NCBI GenBank assembly: GCA_005800795.1 | Contig: SYEN01000464.1 | Location: forward strand, 1-13,771 | Reading direction: 5' to 3' | Length of the DNA: 13,771 nt | DNA from: Burkholderiales bacterium | GTDB lineage: Bacteria; Pseudomonadota; Gammaproteobacteria; Burkholderiales; SG8-41 | Part shown: positions 1 through 6,029 of the stretch, one piece after another | How the letters are laid out: every line of letters begins with the position of its first letter | Position numbering within the stretch: position 1 is the first letter of the stretch | The notes under the pieces: generated by a model | Database searches by the model: none | The model's input: the letters and a program-made list of their open reading frames with translations, nothing else | What the model was told of the DNA's origin: nothing | Position numbers and translations under genes: made by a program

Positions 1-401
1 CGTATGCCTACTACAGCGATCTTGAGGCTATGGCGCGCGAGGCCGACTGCCTCGTGGTCGCCTGCGCCATGACGCCCGCGACGCGCAATCTGATCGATGC
101 GCGCATTCTTGCGGCTCTGGGCGCCGCCGGTTACCTCGTCAACATTTCACGCGGCACGATAGTCGATGAATCCGCGCTGGTGAGTGCGCTCGCAGGCCAA
201 CAGATTGCCGGTGCGGCACTCGATGTGTTTGCCAACGAACCGCACGTGCCCGCTGAACTCTTACACATGGACAACGTGGTGCTCGCGCCGCACATGGGCA
301 CCTCCACGCGTGAAGTGCGCGAGGGGCGTGGCGCGATGCTGCTGCATGATGTGCGGGCCCATTTTGCTGGCGAAGCGTTGCGCTACGCTGTTTCGGCTTA
401 A
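1..401 (+). CDS. D-2-hydroxyacid dehydrogenase, C-terminal part (5' end outside the window)
   Basis: The frame is open from the left edge (first full codon at 3) and ends with TAA at 399-401, so roughly the last 132 residues are present. They cover the second half of the NAD-binding domain and the C-terminal end of a D-isomer-specific 2-hydroxyacid dehydrogenase. Visible family signatures, in order, are NISRGTIVDE with the substrate-binding Arg, FANEPHVP with the catalytic-dyad Glu, and APHMGTST with the catalytic His. In this family the enzyme reduces 2-keto acids (glyoxylate, hydroxypyruvate, hydroxyphenylpyruvate and others) with NAD(P)H in the cytoplasm. The ATG at 30 falls inside the conserved domain and is not a true start. 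The exact substrate cannot be assigned, and the link to the downstream amidohydrolase gene is only same-strand proximity across a repeat-filled gap. Confidence 0.93.
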   Translation, partial: YAYYSDLEAMAREADCLVVACAMTPATRNLIDARILAALGAAGYLVNISRGTIVDESALVSALAGQQIAGAALDVFANEPHVPAELLHMDNVVLAPHMGTSTREVREGRGAMLLHDVRAHFAGEALRYAVSA

Positions 402-407
402 ATAGTT

Positions 408-428
408 AAGTATGTGTTTTTATTGATG
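408..428 (-). repeat. AT-rich 21-bp motif, copy 1
   Basis: Read on the minus strand this matches the copy at 1712-1732 at 18 of 21 positions (ATCAATAAAA, then ACTTA). It lies 6 bp after the dehydrogenase stop codon, in otherwise GC-rich DNA. It is one of seven such copies in the window and matches the IHF consensus only partly. Confidence 0.55.
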
Positions 429-477
429 TTTTCAACGAACCGAATTGTCTTTTCCTAAAGCCCAAGAAACACCTACC

Positions 478-561
478 CTGTCGTTCCCGCGAAGGCGGGA
501 ACCCATAACACACGTGCCACTGGCATCCACGTATGGATTCCCGCCTACGCAGGAATGACAG
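478..561. repeat. dRS3-like imperfect palindromic repeat
   Basis: The left arm starts CTGTCGTTCCCGCG at 478. The right arm ends CGCAGGAATGACAG at 561. The two arms are inverted copies over about 25-30 bp with few mismatches and enclose a short CGTG/CACG hairpin. Each arm carries its own smaller TTCCCGC/GCGGGAA palindrome. This is the common proteobacterial intergenic repeat type, similar in design to neisserial dRS3 (ATTCCC-N8-GGGAAT). It could fold into a long hairpin in RNA and act as a terminator or processing site after the dehydrogenase gene. Reading through its right arm gives the false leader MDSRLRRND in front of the next gene. Confidence 0.8.
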
Positions 562-592
562 TGATACTCTTTCATCCTCCCGAAGGTTCGAC

Positions 593-1591
593 ATGTCTCA
601 AACGCCGCAAACCCCAACCAATACCACCACAACCCAAGGCTCCATCGACGCCCACGCCCACTGGTCGCCGCAACCCTATTTTCAGTACGCCGAATCACTG
701 GGCGGCAAAACGTCCAACGGTGTGCCCAGCCCGTTGATGTATGACCTCGAAGCACGCATCAAATGGATGGATTCACGCAACGTCAAAATGCATGTGCTGA
801 GTCTCTCAGGCGGCATGCCGTGGCAATGGGCTCCGCTCGACGCGGCGGACAAGCTCGCGCGCATCGTCAACGATGCCGCCGTCGAGGCGCACCAGAATTT
901 CCCTGATCGTTTTATCGCCGCCACCGCCATCCCCATGCGCGACCCCAAAGCCGCGCTGCGTGAAATGGATCGCATGGCCGGCAAGCCCGGCATCTGCGCC
1001 ATGCACTTGCCCAATTCTGTCGAAGGCATCGACTACCTGTTCACGCCCGCCTACGAACCCATCGTCGCCCAGTGTGAAGCACTCGGTCTGCCGTTGCTGT
1101 TTCACCCGCTCGACGGCGAGGCCAATCACTATGCCGGCACGGAGCGTCTCGCCGGCCCCAATTTTATTTACAACACACTGGGCTTTCCGTTCGAAACCGC
1201 CACCCTCGCCGTCAAATTCATCTACAGCGGCTACCTCGACAAATACCCCAAGCTCGACATCGTGTTGCCGCATTCTGGCGGTTGCTTTCCGTACATCGCG
1301 GGCCGCCTCGAACACAGCATCAAAAAAGGCGCTGTCGAAGCCGCATCGAATCTGAAAAGCTCCATGCGCGATTACATCCGGCGCTTCCACTACGACACCC
1401 TCGCTTACTACCCCGAAACTCTGCGCTTCATGATCGAACTCGTCGGCGCGGATCGCGTGGTCATCGGCACTGACAACTACGCCAAAATGGACGTGGAATA
1501 CCCGAATGCGCTGGTGGAATCGCTGAATCTGCCGGCGGCGGATTTGCAGAAGATTCTTTATGGGAATGCAGCGCGGTTGATGCGGGTGTAA
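593..1591 (+). CDS. Amidohydrolase family 2 protein (ACMSD-like metal-dependent decarboxylase/hydrolase)
   Basis: This is a 332-aa TIM-barrel amidohydrolase of the family that includes aminocarboxymuconate-semialdehyde decarboxylase and 2,6-dihydroxybenzoate decarboxylase. The metal ligands are visible: H21 and H23 in IDAHAHW, H171 in LLFHPLDG, H227 in VLPHSGG and D294 in IGTDNY. Such cytoplasmic enzymes use a divalent metal to remove CO2 from, or hydrolyse, aromatic or dienoic carboxylic acids. The substrate here is unknown. I chose the ATG at 593 because a GAAGG ribosome site sits just upstream (582-586). The possible start at 533 lies inside the palindromic repeat and would add only repeat-derived residues. 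The low-complexity Thr/Gln/Pro stretch at residues 3-15 is natural spacer before the first metal motif. The next gene converges on it. Confidence 0.9.
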   Translation: MSQTPQTPTNTTTTQGSIDAHAHWSPQPYFQYAESLGGKTSNGVPSPLMYDLEARIKWMDSRNVKMHVLSLSGGMPWQWAPLDAADKLARIVNDAAVEAHQNFPDRFIAATAIPMRDPKAALREMDRMAGKPGICAMHLPNSVEGIDYLFTPAYEPIVAQCEALGLPLLFHPLDGEANHYAGTERLAGPNFIYNTLGFPFETATLAVKFIYSGYLDKYPKLDIVLPHSGGCFPYIAGRLEHSIKKGAVEAASNLKSSMRDYIRRFHYDTLAYYPETLRFMIELVGADRVVIGTDNYAKMDVEYPNALVESLNLPAADLQKILYGNAARLMRV

Positions 1592-1668
1592 ACCGCAACG
1601 GATCCACATCCGCTGGCTCACCGCCGATCACCCGGCCGGCGTTCAGCTCTCCGCTTATGATCCGCACG

Positions 1669-1690
1669 ATGGGTGCATCGTGGCACCCAT
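1669..1690. terminator. Candidate bidirectional hairpin terminator between convergent genes
   Basis: ATGGGTGC (1669-1676) and GCACCCAT (1683-1690) form a perfect 8-bp stem with a 6-nt loop. It lies 78 bp after the amidohydrolase stop, in the convergent gap 1592-1809. The following sequence is AT-rich (from about 1697) but has no clean T-run next to the stem, so rho-independent activity is uncertain. Apart from this hairpin and the AT-rich motif at 1712-1732, I see nothing in the gap. Confidence 0.45.
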
Positions 1691-1711
1691 GGGCATACTT
1701 AATAAAAATAT

Positions 1712-1732
1712 CAATAAAATCAATTACTTATA
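1712..1732 (+). repeat. AT-rich 21-bp motif, copy 2 (IHF-consensus match)
   Basis: This copy was the reference for aligning the set. It contains AATCAATTACTTA, an exact match to the IHF consensus WATCAANNNNTTR, preceded by an A-rich tract (from 1701) as in strong IHF sites. It lies in the convergent gap, 22 bp beyond the hairpin. Confidence 0.6.
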
Positions 1733-1809
1733 CAATACAGTATTCCGATGCACGGCAAACCATGAACAGCGCAATACGCCTAATCACCTGCAAACCGCCA
1801 CCGCCAGCG

Positions 1810-2109
1810 CTATAGCGCCAGTGGATTAGTCCGCGCCCGTGCAATTTTTTCCTGATGCGAACCCGGCAGCAGGGCTTCTACTTCAAACGTCGCAGGCACG
1901 TATTCGTTCCACTGATTCACCAGCTTGTGCACGGTTTCATGCGCGTCGACATCGAATATCACCACCGCGCCTCGCCCCAGCTTGGTGTAGACGTGTTTGG
2001 CGATGCCCTTGGCGGTCAAGTCGTTGATCCAGTCCCACCACTTGATTTGCACGTCGCGCATACCGGACGGCCGTTCCGCCCGTGGCGTGCTGATCACCAA
2101 GAAATGCAT
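1810..2109 (-). CDS. Muconolactone-isomerase-like small protein (ferredoxin-like fold)
   Basis: This 99-aa protein resembles muconolactone delta-isomerase and its relatives. It opens with the strand MHFLVIST, continues with a helix (KWWDWINDLTAKG), and ends with the VVIFDVDAHETVHKLVNQW and FEVEALLPG segments typical of these alpha/beta dimeric barrels. Muconolactone isomerase itself acts in the beta-ketoadipate pathway, but many relatives are of unknown function and the catalytic details are not secure here. The start is supported by a perfect AGGAGG (2114-2119) four bases from the ATG. It is the last gene of the minus-strand operon, 27 bp after the Bug receptor gene. Alternative reading: a YciI-like or other stress-related dimeric barrel protein. 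Confidence 0.7.
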   Translation of the reverse strand: MHFLVISTPRAERPSGMRDVQIKWWDWINDLTAKGIAKHVYTKLGRGAVVIFDVDAHETVHKLVNQWNEYVPATFEVEALLPGSHQEKIARARTNPLAL

Positions 2110-2136
2110 GCTGCCTCCTGTGTTTCGTCGCTTGAA

Positions 2137-3108
2137 TTAATCCAGCCGGGCGCCGCTGTCTTTTACCAGCTTTGACCATTTGCCGAGTTCTGACGCGAGA
2201 AAATCGCGAAATTCCGGCGGGCGCAACAAATCGATCTCAAGTGCCTGTGCCTGCAACAGATCGACGAACTCCTTACCTTGCGCAATTTTTGCCACGTCAC
2301 CATGAATTTTTGAAATCACGCTGGCGGGCGTACGCGCGGGCGCGATCAGGCCGTTCCACGCCGACACATCGTAATCGCGCAGGCCACCTTCGGCTACGGT
2401 CGCCACGTCCGGCAATACCGATGAGCGCCTGGCACTGGTGATCGCCAGGGCCTTTAACTTGCCCGCCTTTACATTGCCGAGCACCGACGCCACCGCCGGG
2501 CACGCCAGCGGAATTTGATTGCCGAGCACATCGGTCATCATTTGCGCAACACCCTTGTACGGAATGTGTGCGAGATTGATCCCGGCGCGCGACTTCAACA
2601 ACTCCACCGCCAGGTGCGTAATGCTGCCGTTGCCGCCGGAGCCATACTGGATGGCGCCGGGGCGGGCCTGCGCCAGCGCAATCAGTTCCGGTACATTGTT
2701 GGCGGCAAACCCCGGATGCGACACGATCGCCAGCGGCGCCAGCGCCACGCGCACGATGGCACTAAAGTCACGCTGCGTGTCGAACGGCACATCCTTGTAT
2801 AGACTCGGATTGATCGCCTGATTAATCCCCGCCATCAACAGCGTATGGCCGTCTGGTAGCGCCTTTGCCACGGCGGCGGCGCCGATGACACCGCCCGCGC
2901 CGCCCTGATTTTCCACCACCACGCCCTGCCCCCACACCTCGGCCAGACGCGAACCCACATGGCGCGCCACGATATCGGCGGCGGTGCCGGTGGAAAACGG
3001 TACGATGACGCGCACCGGCCGCTGCGGAAAACCTTGCGCGCCCACTGGGGCGGACCACATCACGCCGGAAACCGCAACACCAACTGCTGCGAGGGTAAGT
3101 CGCCTCAT
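2137..3108 (-). CDS. Bug/TctC-family tripartite tricarboxylate transporter substrate-binding protein
   Basis: A 323-aa periplasmic binding protein of the Bug (TctC) family, very abundant in Burkholderiales. Residues 1-24 form a Sec signal peptide: RR, a hydrophobic core, and VGA before QG. The mature protein has the hallmarks FPQRPVRVIVPFSTGTAADIVAR, VENQGGAGG, DGHTLLMAG and HIPYKGVAQMMTDVLGNQI. Bug proteins capture carboxylates or related small acids for TctAB-type permeases, and some act as sensors. No tctA or tctB is in the window. The ATG at 3106-3108 overlaps the stop of the upstream selenoprotein gene as ATGA, implying translational coupling, with GGGAG a few bases upstream as ribosome site. 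Longer versions starting at 3162 would hide the signal peptide and are rejected. Confidence 0.93.
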   Translation of the reverse strand: MRRLTLAAVGVAVSGVMWSAPVGAQGFPQRPVRVIVPFSTGTAADIVARHVGSRLAEVWGQGVVVENQGGAGGVIGAAAVAKALPDGHTLLMAGINQAINPSLYKDVPFDTQRDFSAIVRVALAPLAIVSHPGFAANNVPELIALAQARPGAIQYGSGGNGSITHLAVELLKSRAGINLAHIPYKGVAQMMTDVLGNQIPLACPAVASVLGNVKAGKLKALAITSARRSSVLPDVATVAEGGLRDYDVSAWNGLIAPARTPASVISKIHGDVAKIAQGKEFVDLLQAQALEIDLLRPPEFRDFLASELGKWSKLVKDSGARLD

Positions 3109-3653
3109 TTCACGTGCTCCCGCGTCAGCCGCACCAGCACGTCCTCGACCACCTGGTCGCAAATACCCTCAAGCCGTTCGGCGGAAATGAATTCCGGATT
3201 GCCTTTCACCATGACACAGATGGATTCCGGCACGTTTTGCGAGCGCATGATGACTTTCGCCAGTTTTTCAAATTGCTCCGTGACCACCACCGTGGCGGGC
3301 ATACCACGCTTCACCAGCTGCGCTGTGTCGTGGACACTCCACGACGTGCACGAGCCTCAATTCGCCATGCCGACGATCGCGGCATCGCACTCCGCCGCGA
3401 CTTGCTCCAACACGCCTTCCGGCGGCGCACACGAGGTGGGTATCGAATAGGTTTGCATCGACTTTATGCCGTGCTTTTCGCTGAACACCTGCTCGATGCG
3501 CGCGCCCATGGCGTTAAAGCTGCTCCAGCCGTTGGTAAGAAAACCGATGCGCTTGCCCTGCAGCGCGCCGACCGCGGGGACATGAAGCTTTTTGTCGCGG
3601 TTCGGGCTGACGGGATCAAGATACTCGGTGACCTGCGTATCCGGGCTACTCAT
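3105..3653 (-). CDS. UGSC-family selenoprotein (TGA at 3357-3359 read as selenocysteine)
   Basis: Reading through the in-frame TGA gives one 182-aa protein. Up to residue 98 it ends in AAIVGMAN; then come Sec99-Gly-Ser-Cys102, TSWSVHD and VKRGMPATVVVTEQFE. This is the conserved redox-type centre of the UGSC family, in which relatives have Cys or Sec at the first position. The frame stays open and family-like for 83 codons after the TGA, and a SECIS-like hairpin follows it. The family is thought to be thiol/selenol redox related, but its reaction is not established. The start at 3653 is chosen because AGGAGG (3661-3666) lies seven bases upstream; an ATG at 3674 has no good ribosome site. It begins 13 bp after the partner gene and ends in an ATGA overlap with the Bug receptor gene. 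Without selenium or the Sel machinery, translation would stop after residue 98. Confidence 0.88.
3317..3355 (-). promoter_or_regulatory. Candidate bacterial SECIS element
   Basis: In the mRNA, GUCGUGG and CCACGAC form a perfect 7-bp stem (3327-3345) around the loop AGUGU, which starts 19 nt after the UGA. A lower stem GUGC/GCGC is separated by a small AC/ACA internal loop, and a basal GCU/AGC helix by a bulged C. Spacing, a short apical loop and a G within its first two positions agree with the known loose bacterial SECIS rules. SelB would bind here to insert Sec. The sequence also codes for conserved protein, so the structure is constrained by both roles. Confidence 0.72.
3357..3359 (-). other. 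In-frame TGA, predicted selenocysteine codon
   Basis: The codon falls exactly at the first position of the [U/C]GSC motif (TGA GGC TCG TGC). Its position at a presumed redox residue, the continuing family-like frame and the adjacent hairpin argue for recoding rather than a nonsense mutation. Confidence 0.87.
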
Positions 3654-3660
3654 GCGCGTT

Positions 3661-3666
3661 CCTCCT
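3661..3666 (-). promoter_or_regulatory. Strong ribosome binding site AGGAGG of the selenoprotein gene
   Basis: AGGAGG on the minus strand ends seven bases before the ATG at 3651-3653 and sits directly after the stop codon of the preceding gene (TGA, 3667-3669). It decides the start: the ATG at 3672-3674 lies upstream of this site and would not use it. Confidence 0.8.
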
Positions 3667-4716
3667 TCACTCATTGGACACTGATTCGATTTCCGCCATG
3701 CTGTAAACGCTGGTGCCGAAATTCGGCACGTAAGTCACATGGTAAGCCTCCGGCCCACCGGCCACGATGATGATAATGGACTCGGCGTTCTGGCACAGCA
3801 GACACAGTGCGTCGTCGGGATAGTCGGTGTAAATCGGCTTGGACAACTGTGCTGCGCGCGGCATGCGGCTGCGCGGGATTTTGGTACGCTCAAACAACTC
3901 ATGCTTCACGCGCTGCTTGCTCCACCCCGCATCCGCGAACAACTTCGCGTGCCCCGGACTGAAAATCACCAGCGGATTGCCCAGTGCGCGCAGGTAACCG
4001 TTGTTGCCAAAACAAGCCATGCCATCGGCGACCATGGTCACCACGTCCTGCGGATCGTGACAGGCAGCGTAGATATTCTGCGTGCCTTGCCCGGCAATCG
4101 CGGTGACCGTACTCTGCCCGCGCGTGTAACCGTTGTCCCTGTGAAACGGCTCCCACGGGCTGTGCTCTTCGGCCTCGGCAAAACAGAAACTGAGTTTTCC
4201 GGGCATACCGTGTATCGCCTTATCCACATCGCCCGGCGGACAGCCGCCGATATTCAGCAGGCACAACCTGACCGCGCGGCCGATGGTCGCATTCGCGCGC
4301 CAGCCGGGGCCCAGACAACCGCGTCCGCTGTTGATCTCCAGCGCCTTGCGTATGGGGCCATTGACCACCAGCACCGGGCTCACGGGATTGGTCGTGGTCT
4401 GCACACCCAGCAAATTAAATTTGGCCTGGGTGATGGCCCGCATTGCCGCCACCACCACGGGGAAATATTCCGGCAGGCAACCCGCCATCACCGCGTTGAT
4501 CGCCACTTTTTCCGCTGTGGCCGGGCCACCTTCAGGCGGCACCATGGCAATCAGATCCTGCGCTTGCAGTTGCGCCGCAGCCAGCATCGCGCGCACCGCC
4601 GGCTCGGTGGGTGGAATCACCGGCAAGCCGTCGGTGAAACCGCGTTCGTACATATCGCTGAACACCGCACCAAAATCACCGGCCACTGAAAACCGGGACG
4701 AAGCCAACGCACTCAT
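3667..4716 (-). CDS. Uncharacterised 349-aa protein associated with the UGSC selenoprotein
   Basis: I recognise this as a conserved type of protein that accompanies UGSC-family proteins, but I cannot name a reaction. The conserved-looking segments are FTDGLPVIPPTEPAVRAML (residues 27-45), VAINAVMAGCLPEYFPVV (71-88), TTTNPVSPVLVVNGP (107-121), GRGCLGPGWRANATIGRA (131-148) and ESIIIIVAGGPEAYH (312-326). Nine cysteines are present, including C80, C134, C152, C159 and the CLLC pair C305/C308, which would suit thiol chemistry together with the selenoprotein. No signal peptide or membrane helix is evident, so it is probably cytoplasmic. It is the first gene of the operon. The ATG at 4714-4716 is the best available start, although its ribosome site is weak. 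A two-subunit enzyme with the selenoprotein is my inference from adjacency. Confidence 0.72.
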   Translation of the reverse strand: MSALASSRFSVAGDFGAVFSDMYERGFTDGLPVIPPTEPAVRAMLAAAQLQAQDLIAMVPPEGGPATAEKVAINAVMAGCLPEYFPVVVAAMRAITQAKFNLLGVQTTTNPVSPVLVVNGPIRKALEINSGRGCLGPGWRANATIGRAVRLCLLNIGGCPPGDVDKAIHGMPGKLSFCFAEAEEHSPWEPFHRDNGYTRGQSTVTAIAGQGTQNIYAACHDPQDVVTMVADGMACFGNNGYLRALGNPLVIFSPGHAKLFADAGWSKQRVKHELFERTKIPRSRMPRAAQLSKPIYTDYPDDALCLLCQNAESIIIIVAGGPEAYHVTYVPNFGTSVYSMAEIESVSNE

Positions 4717-4764
4717 CGCAAGTCACTCATGGTTCATCGTTCCGCATGTGAAATCTTCTGCCTC

Positions 4765-4779
4765 AATTGTAGGACAATT
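4765..4779. promoter_or_regulatory. Candidate shared operator AATTGT-AGG-ACAATT
   Basis: A perfect 6-bp inverted repeat with a 3-nt centre lies in the 129-bp gap between the divergent operons. On the minus strand it contains TACAAT (4766-4771), a good -10 box 50 bp before the ATG of the 349-aa protein gene. On the plus strand it ends just before the putative -35 of the dehydrogenase gene. The half-site layout resembles GntR-family boxes such as that of PdhR (AATTGGT-N3-ACCAATT). No GntR gene is in the window, so the regulator is unknown. Confidence 0.4.
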
Positions 4780-4781
4780 TC

Positions 4782-4810
4782 TTTGCAGACGCGCCCCGGC
4801 GCGATACAGT
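4782..4810 (+). promoter_or_regulatory. Candidate promoter of the plus-strand dehydrogenase operon
   Basis: TTTGCA (4782-4787) and TACAGT (4805-4810) are spaced 17 bp, a plausible but weak sigma-70 promoter. It lies 35 bp upstream of the TTG start and directly beside the inverted repeat at 4765-4779. Confidence 0.3.
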
Positions 4811-4845
4811 AGGCGCTTCCGCATAGATCTCAAGGGAGTCCCGGA

Positions 4846-5928
4846 TTGGAAACCGACGTCCTGCTGCCCACCGAAGCAACCCGCCAGTGGCTGTTCAATC
4901 TGTGGCGCGCGGCCGGCAGCAATGAACAGGAAGCCCGGCTCACCGCCGATCATCTGGTCGGCGCCAATCTTGCCGGTCATGATTCGCACGGCGTGGGCAT
5001 GGTGGCACCGTATGTGCGCTCCTTGCAGGCCAACGAACTTCAATTAAATCAAATACTTTCCATAGTCACTGACACCGGGTCGCTGCTGGTGGTGGACGGC
5101 AATCGCGGCATCGGGCAGTCGATGGCGTACCAGACCATGCAGTTGGCGATTACGCGCGCGAAGCAAAACGGCGTGGTGATCGTGGGCCTTAAGAACACGC
5201 ATCACATCGGCCGCGTCGGGCATTGGGCGGAGATGGCGATTGCGGCGAACCTTGCGTCGATCCACTTCACCAACGTGGTAAGCCGCCCCATTGTCGCGCC
5301 GCATGGCGGGCGTCAGGGGCGCTTGGGCACCAATCCGCTCACTGTCGGCCTGCCGCGCCGCGACGGGCCGCCGATTCTGCTGGATTTCGCCTCCAGCGCC
5401 GTCGCGGTGGGCAAGATACGCGTCGCCTACAACAAAAAAGGCGCCGCACCCGTCGGCACGCTGATCGATCATGAAGGCAATGCCACCACCAACCCGGCGG
5501 TGATGTACGAGGAGCCGATGGGCGCGCTGCTCACCGCCGCCGGCCACAAGGGGTACGCGCTGTCGATGGTGTGTGACTTGCTCGGCAGCGCGCTGTTCGG
5601 CGGCACCACGGCGCAGCCCAGTCACCTGCGCCCGCCCGCGACGTATAACAACATGCTCGCCATCGTGTTCGACCCCGCGCGTTTCGGCGCGGGCGAACAT
5701 TTCGAGCAGGAATCGCAGGCGTTTATCGACCACGTGCAATCAGCCAAACGCAGCAATGCCAACGCGCCGATAGAAATTCCCGGTGACGCCGAACGGCGCT
5801 TTCGCGTACAGCGAACGCAGGCGATGCCGGTGGATACCGGTACGCTGCGGACCATGGACGATGCGGCAGGGATGATAAATGCGCTACGGGGTTCGGCATT
5901 GCCGCCGGCTTCTTCGTTGGCGGGCTGA
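4846..5928 (+). CDS. Ldh2/MDH2-family NAD(P)-dependent 2-hydroxyacid dehydrogenase, YbiC/HcxB-like
   Basis: A 360-aa oxidoreductase of the malate/L-lactate dehydrogenase (Ldh2) family, which interconverts 2-hydroxy and 2-oxo acids in the cytoplasm and has its own NAD(P)-binding fold. Visible motifs are ANLAGHDSHGVGM (residues 40-52, with H48), NTHHIGRVGHWAE (117-129, with the H119/H120 pair), GTNPL (161-165), LLDFASSAVAVGK (178-190) and AGHKGYAL (232-239). From memory, segment order and wording are close to E. coli YbiC (hydroxycarboxylate dehydrogenase B), but the substrate remains uncertain. The start is TTG, with AGGGAG about nine bases upstream; the nearest in-frame ATG lies beyond the conserved H48 motif. 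It is the first gene of a plus-strand set with MmgE/PrpD and a binding protein. Codons around 5039-5059 carry an AT-rich motif copy. Confidence 0.87.
   Translation: METDVLLPTEATRQWLFNLWRAAGSNEQEARLTADHLVGANLAGHDSHGVGMVAPYVRSLQANELQLNQILSIVTDTGSLLVVDGNRGIGQSMAYQTMQLAITRAKQNGVVIVGLKNTHHIGRVGHWAEMAIAANLASIHFTNVVSRPIVAPHGGRQGRLGTNPLTVGLPRRDGPPILLDFASSAVAVGKIRVAYNKKGAAPVGTLIDHEGNATTNPAVMYEEPMGALLTAAGHKGYALSMVCDLLGSALFGGTTAQPSHLRPPATYNNMLAIVFDPARFGAGEHFEQESQAFIDHVQSAKRSNANAPIEIPGDAERRFRVQRTQAMPVDTGTLRTMDDAAGMINALRGSALPPASSLAG
5039..5059 (+). repeat. AT-rich 21-bp motif, copy 3 (inside a gene)
   Basis: The 17-mer AATTAAATCAAATACTT (5042-5058) recurs exactly at 11902-11918. It encodes residues LNQIL of the dehydrogenase without evident insertion, since the spacing between flanking family motifs looks normal. 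The IHF consensus fails only at its last base. Confidence 0.55.
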
Positions 5929-5991
5929 CTGCGGCGAACAGTAACCGGTGAACCGCTAACAGGAAAACCCGCATGATGGCGGTACGCCTTG

Positions 5992-6012
5992 TAACTATCT
6001 GTTTTAATTGAT
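5992..6012 (-). repeat. AT-rich 21-bp motif, copy 4
   Basis: On the minus strand it matches the copy at 1712-1732 at 16 of 21 positions (ATCAATTAAAACA, then GTTA). It lies 17 bp upstream of the MmgE/PrpD start, in the 101-bp gap 5929-6029, where it might affect promoter or leader function. I see no terminator in that gap. Confidence 0.5.
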
Positions 6013-6029
6013 ATTTTTTTGGACAACGA

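Noticed and set aside
533..592. N-terminal extension of the amidohydrolase
   Set aside because: It is translated palindromic repeat sequence; the ATG at 593 has a proper ribosome site.
806..1621. 271-codon open frame on the minus strand
   Set aside because: It is antisense to the amidohydrolase, whose metal ligands are intact, and its product shows no family features.
3105..3314. A separate 69-residue gene starting GTG at 3312-3314
   Set aside because: It is the in-frame C-terminal part of the UGSC protein; the start falls inside conserved sequence and has no ribosome site.
3357..3359. Nonsense mutation making a pseudogene
   Set aside because: The TGA is exactly at the Sec/Cys position of the family motif, the frame stays intact for 83 codons afterwards, and a SECIS-like hairpin follows.
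3739..4689. 316-codon open frame on the plus strand
   Set aside because: It is antisense to the 349-aa protein gene and typical of shadow frames in GC-rich DNA.
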